A stretch of 64,000 nt of DNA from Hymenobacter swuensis DY53 (GCF_000576555.1 NZ_CP007145.1:3618501-3682500); one strand, 5' to 3'. Numbered from the stretch's first letter, positions 51,860-61,528 are shown. Notes: generated from the letters alone by a model not told the origin. Translations and numbers: made by a program.

Positions 51860-53487
51860 TACACCTGAATCACGCCCACGTTGTACGCCTTTTCAATGGG
51901 CGCATGGTTGGCCATGCTGATGCCTTGGGAAATGACTTTGCGGGTTTCCAGCGGGTCGATGATGGCATCCACCCAAAGGCGGGCGGCGGCGTAGTAGGGC
52001 GAGAGCTGCTCGTCGTAGCGGGCTTTGATGCGGTCCAGCAGCTCCTTCTCGGCTTCGGGCGTGATGACTTCGCCTTTGGCTTTGAGCGAGGCTACCTGAA
52101 TCTGGAGGAGCGTGTTGGCGGCGGCGGCTCCGCTCATCACGGCCAGCTGGGCCGTGGGCCAGGCCACAATGAGGCGCGGGTCGTAGGCCTTGCCGCACAT
52201 GGCGTAGTTGCCGGCCCCGTAGCTGTTGCCAATGACCACCGAAAACTTGGGCACCACGGAGTTGGCCATGGCATTCACCATCTTGGCGCCGTCCTTGATG
52301 ATGCCGCCGTGCTCACTCTGCGAGCCTACCATGAAGCCCGACACGTCGTGCAGGAACACTAGCGGAATGCGCTTCTGGTTGCAGTTCATGATGAAGCGCG
52401 CCGCCTTGTCGGCCGAATCGGAGTAGATGACGCCGCCCATCTGCATGGCGCCCTTCTTGGTCTTCACGATTTTGCGCTGGTTGGCCACGATGCCCACGGC
52501 CCAGCCATCGATGCGGGCGAGGCCGCAGAGTAGCGTCTGACCGTAGAGGTCCTTGTAGGGCTCGAACTCCGAGTTATCGACCAGCCGGTTGATGATGTCC
52601 ATCATGTCGTAGGGCTTGGCGCGGTCGGCGGGCAACAGGCCCAGGATTTCGGCCGGGTTTTCCTTGGGCGCGGTGGGCGTTTTGCGCGAGAAGCCGGCCG
52701 TGGCCTGGCCGCCCAGCTTATCGAAGATGTTGCGGATGTGCTCCAGGCACTCCTCGTCGGTGGCAAACTTGTAGTCCGTGACGCCCGAAATTTCGGAGTG
52801 CGTGGTAGCGCCGCCCAGCGTCTCGTTGTCGATGGATTCGCCGATGGCTGACTTCACCAGGTAGGAGCCCGCCAGGAACACCGAGCCGGTGCCGTCCACA
52901 ATCATGGCCTCGTCGCTCATAATCGGCAGGTAGGCCCCGCCGGCCACGCACGGGCCCATGATGGCGGCCAGCTGCACAATGCCCATGCTGCTCATCACGG
53001 CATTGTTGCGGAAGATTCGGCCGAAGTGCTCCTTATCGGGGAAAATTTCGTCCTGCATCGGCAGGTACACGCCCGCCGAATCCACCAGATAAATGATGGG
53101 CAGCTTGTTTTCGATGCTGATTTCCTGGGCCCGCAGGTTTTTTTTGGCCGTAATTGGGAACCAGGCGCCGGCCTTCACGGTGGCGTCGTTGGCTACTACC
53201 ACGCACTGCCGGCCCTGCACCCAGCCAATGACTACTACTACGCCGCCACCGGGGCAGCCGCCTTCCTCCTGGTACATACCCTCCCCCGCAAACGCCCCGA
53301 TTTCCACGGTTTCCGAGTCCTTGTCGAGCAGGTACTCGATTCGCTCCCGGGCCGTGAGCTTGCCTTTGGCCTTGTGCGCGGCAATGCGCTTCTCGCCGCC
53401 GCCGAGGGCCACTTTCTCCAGCCGCTTTTTCAGCTGAAAGTTGAGTTGCTTGATGCTGTCTTCGTTTTTGTTGAATTCGAGGTTCAT
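51859..53487 (-). CDS. Acyl-CoA carboxylase beta (carboxyltransferase) subunit
   Basis: 542 residues. Biotin-dependent carboxyltransferase with both halves: VVVANDATVKAGAWFPITAK, IYLVDSAGVYLPMQDEIFPD, GPCVAGGAYLPIMSDEAMIV in the N-terminal half, and FLHDVSGFMVGSQSEHGGII, GNSYGAGNYAMCGKAYDPRL in the C-terminal half. The GVYLPMQ and FRNNAVMSSMGIVQ segments favour the methylcrotonyl/geranyl-CoA carboxylase branch; propionyl-CoA carboxylase is the alternative. A biotin-carrying alpha subunit is not in the window. Confidence 0.92.
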   Translation of the reverse strand: MNLEFNKNEDSIKQLNFQLKKRLEKVALGGGEKRIAAHKAKGKLTARERIEYLLDKDSETVEIGAFAGEGMYQEEGGCPGGGVVVVIGWVQGRQCVVVANDATVKAGAWFPITAKKNLRAQEISIENKLPIIYLVDSAGVYLPMQDEIFPDKEHFGRIFRNNAVMSSMGIVQLAAIMGPCVAGGAYLPIMSDEAMIVDGTGSVFLAGSYLVKSAIGESIDNETLGGATTHSEISGVTDYKFATDEECLEHIRNIFDKLGGQATAGFSRKTPTAPKENPAEILGLLPADRAKPYDMMDIINRLVDNSEFEPYKDLYGQTLLCGLARIDGWAVGIVANQRKIVKTKKGAMQMGGVIYSDSADKAARFIMNCNQKRIPLVFLHDVSGFMVGSQSEHGGIIKDGAKMVNAMANSVVPKFSVVIGNSYGAGNYAMCGKAYDPRLIVAWPTAQLAVMSGAAAANTLLQIQVASLKAKGEVITPEAEKELLDRIKARYDEQLSPYYAAARLWVDAIIDPLETRKVISQGISMANHAPIEKAYNVGVIQV

Positions 53488-53512
53488 TGGGGGTGGGTGG
53501 GAATGGGTGGGA

Positions 53513-53638
53513 GCGGTGAAATAGTGAGATGGTGAAATGGTGAGTTTGCCGTTTCGGCAGCGTATGCCGGGCCATTCGCGCCGCGTAAGCCATCAGGACG
53601 CCAAACTCACCATTTCACACCTTCACAAATTCACCATT
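53513..53638. repeat. Inverted GGTGAAAT repeat array upstream of the carboxylase gene
   Basis: The left arm (53513-53548) reads GCGGTGAAATAGTGAGATGG and onward. The right arm (53602-53638) is its inverted partner, CAAACTCACCATTTCACACC and onward. It lies between the carboxylase start and its promoter, in the 5' leader. Confidence 0.75.
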
Positions 53639-53652
53639 GGGTAGAAGCAAAA

Positions 53653-53676
53653 AATCCGCCCCTCACGGGGCGGATT
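53653..53676 (-). terminator. Terminator of the mlaD gene
   Basis: AATCCGCCCC (53653-53662) pairs with GGGGCGGATT (53667-53676), followed on the minus strand by TTTTTTGCTTC, 35 bp after the stop codon at 53711. Confidence 0.88.
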
Positions 53677-53684
53677 CAAAGGTA
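53677..53684 (-). promoter_or_regulatory. Candidate promoter -7 element of the carboxylase gene
   Basis: Reads TACCTTTG on the minus strand, an exact TAnnTTTG match, abutting the mlaD terminator. Transcription would start about 180 bp upstream of the carboxylase start and include the whole inverted array. Confidence 0.45.
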
Positions 53685-53710
53685 AGAGGATTGCCGTTTG
53701 TGGCCGATAC

Positions 53711-54715
53711 CTACTTGATGGTCGTTTTGGTTTCGGTTTCCGTTGTGGTGCCGTTGGGCTTCACGGTCGTGGTTTCTACCTCTTTCTTGGCTTTGTCCTT
53801 GCCGCCACCGAATACCGAGAAGTGCACGTAGCGCTTGGGGTTGGCCTGGAAGTCGGTGAGCAGCGTGTTAGTGCTGGCAGCCGTGGCGTTGAGGTTGTTA
53901 TAGAGCGTAGTGTCGTTCATCAGCTTGCCCAACGAGCCTTTTTGGTCCGACAGGGAGCGGTTGAGCGTGGTCATGGTGCCTTGTGCCTCCGTCATGGTAG
54001 CGTTGAGCTTACGCATGGCTGGGCCGACGGGGGCATTCTTCAACGAGTCGCTGAGGGTGGAAAAGTTGGTGGCAATCCGGTCGAACTTGGCGCTGGTTTT
54101 ATTCAGCTCCGAAGTCAGGCGGGCCATGTTGGTGGTAATCTGGTTGATGTTGCGCTGGTTCATCAGCAGCAGGTTTTTCAGGGCCTCGGTGCTGCCCTGG
54201 GCGTTGAGCAGCGTGGCCTGAAGGCTCACGCGGGCGTCCTTGTTCAGAAAACCATTCACCTTAATCAGCGTGGAGTCCACGGTACCGAGCACCGGCAGGG
54301 CCTTGGCCTGGAAGGCATCGGTGATGCTGGCCACAGTGTAGGATTTCAGCTCCTGGCCGCCGTCGTACACCTTGCTGTCCTTACCCAGAAACAGGGTAAT
54401 GGTTTTGGAGCCAAGCAGCGAGCCGCTGAGCGAGGCCACCGTGGAGTCGCCTACGGTTACGCCCTTCTGCAGCTCCACGGCCACTTTTACTCGGTTGCCT
54501 TCTTCGGGCACCAGCGTCATTTCCTTTACCTGGCCTACTTTAATTCCGTTCAGAATGACGGGATTGCCTACGTTCAGGCCGTCCACATTATCGTACTTGG
54601 CATAGTACGTGCGGTCCGACGACAGGATATTGCTCCCCTTCAGGAACTGAAAACCTACAATAAGCAGGGCAACAGCGACGATGCCCAGCAGGGCCACTTT
54701 AATTTCTTTCGACAC
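53711..54715 (-). CDS. MlaD-type MCE-domain protein
   Basis: 334 residues. One N-terminal membrane helix (KVALLGIVAVALLIVGFQFL), then the MCE domain at about 35-115 with YDNVDGLNVGNPVILNGIKV and VAVELQKGVTVGDSTVASLS. A helical tail (about 150-290) and a Thr/Lys-rich end follow. MlaD is the substrate-binding subunit of phospholipid transport between the membranes. The permease and ATPase genes are not in the window. It lies 66 bp downstream of the amidase gene. Confidence 0.93.
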   Translation of the reverse strand: MSKEIKVALLGIVAVALLIVGFQFLKGSNILSSDRTYYAKYDNVDGLNVGNPVILNGIKVGQVKEMTLVPEEGNRVKVAVELQKGVTVGDSTVASLSGSLLGSKTITLFLGKDSKVYDGGQELKSYTVASITDAFQAKALPVLGTVDSTLIKVNGFLNKDARVSLQATLLNAQGSTEALKNLLLMNQRNINQITTNMARLTSELNKTSAKFDRIATNFSTLSDSLKNAPVGPAMRKLNATMTEAQGTMTTLNRSLSDQKGSLGKLMNDTTLYNNLNATAASTNTLLTDFQANPKRYVHFSVFGGGKDKAKKEVETTTVKPNGTTTETETKTTIK

Positions 54716-54781
54716 GGGGGTCAGTGGTTGGTTGGAGGGAGAGTCAGGAAGACAGAAGACCGGATTGCGCCTCTGACGAGA

Positions 54782-55588
54782 TTATTCACCCGAGGTTGCT
54801 TCCAGCTCATTCTTGTAGTCGCGGAACGCTCGGTAAATACCTGAGGCCATATACGACTGATTAGCCTTATCGTTCAGATACAGTTCCTCCTGCCGGTTGG
54901 TCAGGAAGCCCGACTCGATGAGCACGGCCGGCATCGTGGATTTCCAGAGCACCAGAAAACCCGCCTGCTTTACCCCGCGCGAGGGGCGGTTAACAGTGGT
55001 ACGCAGCTGCCGATCCACCTTCTGGGCAAATCGGATGCTGTTCACCATGTGGGCACTTTGGTAGAGCGAAAACAGGATATGGCTCTGGGGAGAAGTGGGG
55101 TCGAAGCCGTTGTAGCGCTCCTGATAGTTGTCTTCCTGCAGAATTACGGCGTTTTCACGCTTGGCCACCGAGAGGTTGGCGTCGGTTTTGTGCGGCCCCA
55201 TCGTCCAGACTTCGGTGCCGTTGGCAGCCGGCGCACTGGCGTTGCAATGCACCGAGATGAATAGGTCGGCGTTGTTTTTATTGGCGATGCCCGCCCGGTC
55301 GGCCAGCTCCACAAACACGTCGGTTTTGCGGGTGTATACAACCTTTACGTCGGGCATGGACTCCTCAATCTGATGCCCCAGCGCCAGAATAATTTTCAGG
55401 GCCACATCGGCCTCGCGGGCCTTCACGCCCGCGCACCCACGGTCCTTGCCGCCGTGGCCCGCATCGAGCACAACCGTACGCAGCCGATACCGCGCAGGCG
55501 GCTGGGCTGTAGGGGCCGAAGCCCGGGGAACTGAAAAGCCGGCGAACAGTAACAGGGCCGCCGTGCCCAGAGCGACAATATTCCGCAC
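54782..55588 (-). CDS. N-acetylmuramoyl-L-alanine amidase
   Basis: 268 residues from the GTG at 55588 (VRNIVALGTAALLLFAGFSV), which gives a better signal peptide than the GTG at 55636; the latter reads through the divergent lptD promoter. Amidase_3 fold with zinc ligands His45 (LDAGHGGKDRG), Glu59 and His114 (SVHCNAS), and catalytic Glu225 (LIESGFLTNRQEE). It cuts the amide between MurNAc and the stem peptide in the periplasm, as in daughter-cell separation. Probably co-transcribed with mlaD. Confidence 0.93.
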   Translation of the reverse strand: MRNIVALGTAALLLFAGFSVPRASAPTAQPPARYRLRTVVLDAGHGGKDRGCAGVKAREADVALKIILALGHQIEESMPDVKVVYTRKTDVFVELADRAGIANKNNADLFISVHCNASAPAANGTEVWTMGPHKTDANLSVAKRENAVILQEDNYQERYNGFDPTSPQSHILFSLYQSAHMVNSIRFAQKVDRQLRTTVNRPSRGVKQAGFLVLWKSTMPAVLIESGFLTNRQEELYLNDKANQSYMASGIYRAFRDYKNELEATSGE

Positions 55589-55617
55589 GGTGTTCGTTAG
55601 TTGGGGCAGCGACCCGC

Positions 55618-55625
55618 TACCTTTG
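55618..55625 (+). promoter_or_regulatory. Promoter -7 element of lptD
   Basis: TACCTTTG, an exact consensus match, lies 33 bp upstream of the GTG at 55658. Its position rules out the longer TTG start and fits a short leader. Confidence 0.6.
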
Positions 55626-55657
55626 CAAACCGCCACAAAATAAACGATAAAAACTAC

Positions 55658-58537
55658 GTGGCCTCATCCGCGCCTGTGTTCCATCCTGTATTGCGTGCGT
55701 TCCGGCCGCTGCGGCGGCTTTCCGGCCTGCTCATTTTATTTTTGAGCCTAGGTCAGCTCATGCCCGCCCACGCCCAGCAGCGCCCCCGCACCACCAACGC
55801 ACCGGCCGATGTGCGGCCCGCGCCTAAGGTGCTCAACCCACCCGCTCCCGTCGCGCCGGTGCGCGACACAACGGGCTTGGTTTCCGGCTCGCCCGACTCG
55901 CTGCGCGTGGCAGCCGGGGGCCGCAAAGGCGCGGTGGAAACCACCGTAAAGTACAAGGCCCAGGATTCCATCCGCTTCGAGGTGCAGAACAAGCGCGCCA
56001 TTCTCTACGACAAGGCCGACGTGGAGTACGGCGAAATGAACCTGAAAGCCGCCCTCATCACGGTGGACTACAGCAAAAACCTGGTAACGGCCGAAGGAGC
56101 CGCCGACTCAACCGGCCGCATGCGCGACCGGCCGGTGTTCAAGCAGGGAGCCGAAAACTACCAGGCCGGCCGCATCGACTATAACCTCAAGAGCAAGCGG
56201 GGCCGCATTACCGATGTGGTGACCCAGCAAGGCGAAGGCTACATCCACGCCGAAACCATCAAGAAGAACAGCTATAACGAGCTATTCGGGGTGCACGGCC
56301 GCTACACCACCTGCAACCTGGAGCACCCGCACTTCTTCATCAACGCCTCCAAGATGAAGGTGATACCGGGCCAGAGCGTGGTAACCGGCCCGTTTAATTT
56401 GGTTATCGGGGATATTCCTACGCCGCTGGGCTTTCTGTTCGGGTATTTTCCGAGTCCCAAATCCAACAAGCGGGCCTCGGGCCTGATTATTCCCACCTTC
56501 GGGCAGGCCGCCGACCGGGGGTTTTTCCTGCGTAACGGCGGCTACTACTGGGCCGCAAACGACCACATTGGGGTGCGCCTCACGGGTGATATTTACAGCG
56601 GCAACGCCGAAGATTTTGGGGGCTGGCGGGGCACGGCAGAAATGCAGTACATCACCCGCTACCGCTATCAGGGCCTGTTCACGTTCAACTACAGCTCCCA
56701 GCCCACCGAGCGGCTGCTGGGTACCACCGACGCCAATACCAACCCCGCTTTCAATATTCCGCGCTCCTCCCAAACGTTTGCGCTCATGTGGACGCACACG
56801 CCGGTGCCGCGCCCTAACGGCGGCCGGTTCTCGGCCAATGTGAACGTGAGCAGCAACAACTACTTCCGGCAGAACTCCTACAACGTCCGCAACTACCTTA
56901 CGTCGGCGTTCCAGTCAAACATCAGCTACTCCAAGCAGCTGCGCAACGCGCCCATCAACTACAGCGTGAACCTGAGCCAGAGCCAGAACACGCAGACCGG
57001 CACGATGGACTTCACCCTGCCCGACGTGACGGCCCAGTTGGCCCGTCAGTACGTGTATGATATTCTGGGGCTGCAGCCACGCAAGTTCTACGAGCAGCTG
57101 GCCTTCTCCTACGACCTGACTTTCCAGAACAAGCTCTCCAACTCCATTCCGGCCCGGCAAATCAACGGCGGCGCTATTCCATTGATTGGAGGAGCCAACA
57201 CGGCCTTCGTTATGCCCGTGAAGCTGGATAACATCGATAAGCTGCTGCGCAACTCCCAGACCGGGATGCGCCACAACTTCGGCATTACGCTGGGCAGCTA
57301 CAACTTCGCCCACATTAACATCAGCCCCAGCGTTTCCTACAACGAAATCTGGTATTTCAAGCGGTTGGACTATACCTTTAGTGAAACTGCCAAGGCTGTT
57401 CGCGTGGACACTACGGCCAGTTTCAACCGATTGTACACCGTATCGGGCGGCGTGAGCCTTAGCACCAACTTCTACGGTACCATCGTGCGGAAAGGCACCC
57501 ACAAGATTCAGGCTTTGCGCCATAAGGTGACGCCCAATCTGAACTTCAATTATGCGCCCGGCACCAGCAAAAACGACCCCGCCTTCCAGTTGGTTAAGGT
57601 AGCTGGCCTGCGCGACCCTACCACTGGCCGCCTCTATGAGGAGGGCCAGACATATAGAACCAACGAAGGCTTCCTATTTCCCCGCTACAACGGCTTCCTG
57701 TTCGGGGCACCTACTACCACCGAAGTACGACAGCTCAGCTTCTCGCTGCAGAACGCCGTGGAAATGAAGGTGCGTAACTCCAACGACACCACTGGTGCTA
57801 CCCCATTCAACAAAGTGAGCCTGATTGACGGGTTGGATTTCAGCACCGGCTACAGCTTCGAGAAGAATGATAGTTTTCGGCTGGCCCCATTGTCGGCCAC
57901 GTTCCGGACGCAAGTTGCGCGCAAGCTCCAGATTACGATTAACGGCAACTTCGACTTCTACCAGCGCGACTCTACCGGCCTCGCCATTGATAGATTTCTC
58001 TGGCAGCAGGATAAAATTAAACTGGCCCGCCTGAGCACGGCCAACGCTTCACTGTCCTACCAGTTCAATCCCAGTCAAGGCCAGAAAAAATCCACCATCC
58101 GCCGTGACGCGGCCCCGGTGAACGACCCACAGCTGGGCTCCCCCCGCCAGCTGAACCCATATGAGGATTACGTGGATTTCAGCATTCCGTGGGAGTTGAG
58201 CACCAGCTTCACGGCCTCCTACGCCAACCAGGGCCCGCTGCCGGAACTGCCCAGCCGCCCGCGCAAATCGGCGTATACGGCCGCCACACTCAACCTCAAT
58301 GGCTCGGTAAAGCTCACCGAAACGCTGCGTTTCGGGTTCAGCACCAACTACGACTTCATCAACAAGACCCCCGCCTTTACCACCCTCGATTTTACCAAAG
58401 ACCTGCACTGCTGGCAGATCAACGGCAACTGGCGGCCTTTTGGCCCCACCCGCGGCTATTTTGTGACCATTGCCGCCAAATCGGCCCTGCTTCAGGACCT
58501 AAAGCTGAGCCGCAACCGCACCTTCCTGAACTACTAA
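55658..58537 (+). CDS. LPS-assembly protein LptD-like
   Basis: 959 residues from the GTG at 55658; a TTG at 55601 would place the start upstream of the TACCTTTG promoter. A signal-anchor region (LSGLLILFLSLGQLMPAHAQ) precedes the OstA/LptA-like N-terminal domain (about 80-250, e.g. RAILYDKADVEYGEMNLKAA and YIHAETIKKNSYNELFGVHG). A large beta-barrel domain fills the rest, to RNRTFLNY at the end. This is the Bacteroidota LptD-type protein that inserts LPS in the outer leaflet with LptE. It is divergent from the amidase gene. Confidence 0.88.
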   Translation: MASSAPVFHPVLRAFRPLRRLSGLLILFLSLGQLMPAHAQQRPRTTNAPADVRPAPKVLNPPAPVAPVRDTTGLVSGSPDSLRVAAGGRKGAVETTVKYKAQDSIRFEVQNKRAILYDKADVEYGEMNLKAALITVDYSKNLVTAEGAADSTGRMRDRPVFKQGAENYQAGRIDYNLKSKRGRITDVVTQQGEGYIHAETIKKNSYNELFGVHGRYTTCNLEHPHFFINASKMKVIPGQSVVTGPFNLVIGDIPTPLGFLFGYFPSPKSNKRASGLIIPTFGQAADRGFFLRNGGYYWAANDHIGVRLTGDIYSGNAEDFGGWRGTAEMQYITRYRYQGLFTFNYSSQPTERLLGTTDANTNPAFNIPRSSQTFALMWTHTPVPRPNGGRFSANVNVSSNNYFRQNSYNVRNYLTSAFQSNISYSKQLRNAPINYSVNLSQSQNTQTGTMDFTLPDVTAQLARQYVYDILGLQPRKFYEQLAFSYDLTFQNKLSNSIPARQINGGAIPLIGGANTAFVMPVKLDNIDKLLRNSQTGMRHNFGITLGSYNFAHINISPSVSYNEIWYFKRLDYTFSETAKAVRVDTTASFNRLYTVSGGVSLSTNFYGTIVRKGTHKIQALRHKVTPNLNFNYAPGTSKNDPAFQLVKVAGLRDPTTGRLYEEGQTYRTNEGFLFPRYNGFLFGAPTTTEVRQLSFSLQNAVEMKVRNSNDTTGATPFNKVSLIDGLDFSTGYSFEKNDSFRLAPLSATFRTQVARKLQITINGNFDFYQRDSTGLAIDRFLWQQDKIKLARLSTANASLSYQFNPSQGQKKSTIRRDAAPVNDPQLGSPRQLNPYEDYVDFSIPWELSTSFTASYANQGPLPELPSRPRKSAYTAATLNLNGSVKLTETLRFGFSTNYDFINKTPAFTTLDFTKDLHCWQINGNWRPFGPTRGYFVTIAAKSALLQDLKLSRNRTFLNY

Positions 58538-58690
58538 CGGCTGCTCCTGTGAAGCGCAGGCAAACAGTAGTCAGGAACAGCGTTACCCAGGACATTAGCG
58601 ACAGGCAGGACGGATTGGAAGAAATTAGGCACTTTTGCCCCACTTCCGGCTTCTGGTGCCGGACTCTGTCTTACTTCACTTTCCTTTCCC

Positions 58691-59506
58691 ATGTCCCAGC
58701 ATAAAGAAGTCAAGCTCGTGACCACGCATCAACTGCTGGCAATGAAGCAACGCGGCGAGAAAATTTCCATGCTCACCGCCTACGACTTCTCGATGGCGCA
58801 GATCCTGGACGGCGCTGGCATCGACGTGTTGCTCGTCGGCGACTCAGCCTCCAACGTTATGGCCGGCCACGAAACCACCCTGCCCATTACCCTCGACCAG
58901 ATGATTTACCATGCCCAGAGCGTGGTGCGGGCCGTGAAACGGGCCTTCGTGGTAGTGGATATGCCCTTCGGCTCCTACCAAGGAAATTCGTCGGAGGCGT
59001 TGCGTTCAGCCATCCGCATTATGAAAGAGTCGGGCGGGCACGGCATCAAGCTGGAAGGCGGTGCCGAAATCAAGGACAGTATCACCCGAATTCTGACCGC
59101 TGGTATTCCCGTGATGGGCCACTTGGGACTTACTCCCCAAAGTATTTATAAATTTGGCACCTACACCGTGCGGGCCAAGGAAGAAGCCGAGGCGCAAAAG
59201 CTAATTGAAGACGCACTGCTGCTCCAGGAAATCGGGTGTTTTGCGCTGGTGCTGGAGAAAATTCCGTCAAGCTTGGCCAAGCAGGTGGCCGAGAAGCTGG
59301 ATATTCCGGTTATCGGTATCGGAGCCGGCCCCGATGTGGACGGACAGGTGCTGGTCGTGCACGATATGCTGGGTATCACAAAGGAGTTCAAACCCCGCTT
59401 CCTGCGCCGCTACGCCGAGCTGGGCGACCTAATGCATGACGCCGTGCAACGCTACATCCAGGATGTAAAAGCCAACGACTTCCCCACCCCGGACGAAGCG
59501 TACTGA
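58691..59506 (+). CDS. panB: 3-methyl-2-oxobutanoate hydroxymethyltransferase
   Basis: 271 residues, full length. The metal and substrate site segments are present: [68 protein letters not shown] and [12 protein letters not shown]. PanB adds a hydroxymethyl group to 2-oxoisovalerate in pantothenate (and so CoA) synthesis. CACTTTTG at 58630 is a one-mismatch promoter candidate. Confidence 0.97.
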   Translation: MSQHKEVKLVTTHQLLAMKQRGEKISMLTAYDFSMAQILDGAGIDVLLVGDSASNVMAGHETTLPITLDQMIYHAQSVVRAVKRAFVVVDMPFGSYQGNSSEALRSAIRIMKESGGHGIKLEGGAEIKDSITRILTAGIPVMGHLGLTPQSIYKFGTYTVRAKEEAEAQKLIEDALLLQEIGCFALVLEKIPSSLAKQVAEKLDIPVIGIGAGPDVDGQVLVVHDMLGITKEFKPRFLRRYAELGDLMHDAVQRYIQDVKANDFPTPDEAY

Positions 59507-59615
59507 GTTGAATTATGAATACTGAATTATGAATGCTGAATTAATCGGATGGACTGCTCCAGGAAATTGGATTGTGCAGTATCAACTCAACATTCAGCAT
59601 TTATAATTCATAATT
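59503..59615. repeat. Inverted GAATTATGAA repeat array between panB and the pseudouridine synthase gene
   Basis: The left arm (59503-59542) overlaps the panB stop and reads TTGAATTATGAATACTGAAT and onward. The right arm (59584-59615) is the inverted partner, CATTCAGCATTTATAATTCA and onward. The next gene starts 9 bp later. Confidence 0.75.
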
Positions 59616-59623
59616 AACCCAAA

Positions 59624-60331
59624 GTGAATCGTCCGAATCTGTGGTCGGAGCGGAAGGAAATTCTGTTCGAAGACAATCATCTGCTCATCATCAACAAGCC
59701 CGCCGGCCTGCTCGTGCAGGGCGATGCCACCGGGGATGAGCCGCTTTCGGCCAAGGCCGAGGAATACCTGCGCTTCAAGTACAAGAAGCCTGGCGCGGCG
59801 TTCGTGGGCGTGGCCCACCGCCTCGACCGGCCCGTGAGCGGCGTGGTGGCTTTGGCCAAAACCAGCAAAGCCCTGAGCCGCCTCAACGAGCTGTTCCGCG
59901 ACAACAAAGTGCACAAAACCTACTGGGCCCTCACCGGCAAGTGTCCCGAGCCCACCCAAGGACACCTCACGCACTGGCTGGTAAAGGACCCCATCCGTAA
60001 CACCACCAAAGCCTATACCGAGCGCCACGGCCAGGGTCTGAAAGCCGACCTAGACTACCAGGTGCTGGGGCAGGCCGGCAACCGCTGGCTGGTGCAGGTG
60101 AACCCCATCACGGGCCGCCCCCACCAGATTCGGGTGCAGCTTAGCTCCGGCCTCGGCACGCCCATCGTCGGCGACGTGAAGTACGGCTTCCTGGCCCCGT
60201 TGCCCGACGTGAGTATTGCCTTGCACGCACGTCAGCTGGAGTTTCAACATCCCGTCACCAAAGAAGCCATGTGCTTCAAGGCTCCCCTGCCCGATATTGC
60301 TCACTGGGAAGCTGCGGAGGCGTACTATTAA
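59624..60331 (+). CDS. RluA-family pseudouridine synthase
   Basis: 235 residues with a GTG start (VNRPNLWSERKEILFEDNHL). The catalytic motif HRLDRPVSGVVALAKTSKAL contains the conserved Asp, and VNPITGRPHQIRVQLSSGL is the second family motif. No S4 domain precedes it. It converts uridine to pseudouridine in rRNA or tRNA; the exact target cannot be told. A terminator follows. Confidence 0.93.
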   Translation: MNRPNLWSERKEILFEDNHLLIINKPAGLLVQGDATGDEPLSAKAEEYLRFKYKKPGAAFVGVAHRLDRPVSGVVALAKTSKALSRLNELFRDNKVHKTYWALTGKCPEPTQGHLTHWLVKDPIRNTTKAYTERHGQGLKADLDYQVLGQAGNRWLVQVNPITGRPHQIRVQLSSGLGTPIVGDVKYGFLAPLPDVSIALHARQLEFQHPVTKEAMCFKAPLPDIAHWEAAEAYY

Positions 60332-60350
60332 TTGAGTGAAATAAAGCAAG

Positions 60351-60398
60351 AGCGGTGAGCCGGAGGCATCGTCTAACGAGGTCGTCCGGCTCACCGCT
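60351..60398 (+). terminator. Terminator of the pseudouridine synthase gene
   Basis: AGCGGTGAGCCGGA (60351-60364) pairs perfectly with TCCGGCTCACCGCT (60385-60398), followed by CCTGTTTTACC. Confidence 0.85.
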
Positions 60399-60448
60399 CC
60401 TGTTTTACCTTGCCTGGCGAATAACATTTTGGCCTTTTGGGGAGGAAA

Positions 60449-60480
60449 TTGCACTTGGCGCAGGCCCGGCAGTAGTTTTG
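60449..60480 (+). promoter_or_regulatory. Promoter of the desaturase gene
   Basis: TTG at 60449-60451 and TAGTTTTG at 60473-60480 match both elements of the Bacteroidota promoter with a 21-bp spacer. It is the best full match in the window. The start codon lies 90 bp downstream. Confidence 0.65.
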
Positions 60481-60569
60481 TAAAACGGCTCTTGAACTTT
60501 AGTCACAGGTTTAGGCTTGTGCCCTCAAATGGGCCGTCCCCGGTTTCGACCTCTAATCATTTCTGCCCC

Positions 60570-61325
60570 ATGGCAATACTCGTTTTCTTCGTAGCGCACT
60601 ACTACCTGTCGCTCTTTACCCAGACGTTTTACCTGCACCGGTACGCGGCCCACAAGATGTTTACGATGAACAAGTTTTGGGAGAAGTTCTTCTTCCTGTT
60701 CACGTACATCTGCCAGGGTTCTTCGTTCCTGTCGCCGCGGGCGTACGCGCTGCTGCACCGCATGCACCACGCCTACTCCGATACGGAACTGGACCCCCAC
60801 TCGCCCCACTTCTCTTCTAATGCCTTCAGCATGATGTGGAAAACCAAGGTGATTTATGGCGAGGTAGTAGAAAACCGTTACGAGGAAGCCAAGCGTTTTG
60901 AAGGCGACACTCCGGAATGGAAGTCGCTGGAGGCTTTCGGCGGCACGGCTTACTCCCGCATTGGCTGGGGCGCGCTGTATGTGCTGTTCTACGTGCAGTT
61001 TGCCACGGCCTGGTGGCAGTTCCTGCTGCTGCCCATCCACTTCCTGATGGGCCCCATCCACGGCGCCATTGTGAACTGGGGCGGCCACAAGTACGGCTAC
61101 CAGAACTTCGATAACCACGACAAATCCAAGAACACGCTGCCCTTCGACTTTCTGGCGTTTGGTGAGCTGTTCCAGAACAACCACCATAAGCTGCCCATGC
61201 GCGTCAACTTCGGCGTAAAGAAATGGGAACTGGACCCCACCTACGCGTTCATCTGGGTGTTGGATAAAGTGGGCATCGTGAAAGTAAAACGTAAGTGGCA
61301 GGAAGCCGTCCAGATGGCCGCTTAG
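60570..61325 (+). CDS. Acyl-CoA desaturase
   Basis: 251 residues from the ATG at 60570; upstream codons in frame lack homology and pass through the promoter. Three His boxes of membrane fatty-acid desaturases: HRYAAH (23-28), HRMHH (63-67) and NNHHK near 203. Hydrophobic helices alternate between them. The protein is shorter than Delta-9 desaturases of other phyla but normal for Bacteroidota. It puts a double bond in acyl chains of membrane lipids, adjusting fluidity. Confidence 0.9.
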   Translation: MAILVFFVAHYYLSLFTQTFYLHRYAAHKMFTMNKFWEKFFFLFTYICQGSSFLSPRAYALLHRMHHAYSDTELDPHSPHFSSNAFSMMWKTKVIYGEVVENRYEEAKRFEGDTPEWKSLEAFGGTAYSRIGWGALYVLFYVQFATAWWQFLLLPIHFLMGPIHGAIVNWGGHKYGYQNFDNHDKSKNTLPFDFLAFGELFQNNHHKLPMRVNFGVKKWELDPTYAFIWVLDKVGIVKVKRKWQEAVQMAA

Positions 61326-61327
61326 CC

Positions 61328-61517
61328 GATTTGTGAAATTGTGAAAGGTGAAGTTGTGAAATTAGGCTTCACTATTCCGCCAAAGTATAAAGCCTTTCTG
61401 CTTCGGCAGGAGGGCTTTTTCTTTGGCTGATTTTCAGGCTGCAACAGCGGCGGCCTTCTATTTCTGGAAAGCTTACTTCTCGATTCACAAATTCACCTTT
61501 CACAACTTCACCATTTC
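61328..61517. repeat. Inverted TTGTGAAA repeat array between desaturase and rpsP
   Basis: The left arm (61328-61363) reads GATTTGTGAAATTGTGAAAG and onward. The right arm (61482-61517) is its inverted partner and stops 3 bp before the rpsP promoter TACCTTTG. About 118 bp separate the arms. Confidence 0.8.
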
Positions 61518-61520
61518 TCG

Positions 61521-61528
61521 TACCTTTG
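61521..61528 (+). promoter_or_regulatory. Candidate promoter -7 element of rpsP
   Basis: TACCTTTG, an exact match, 52 bp upstream of the rpsP ATG and directly after the right repeat arm. Confidence 0.6.
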
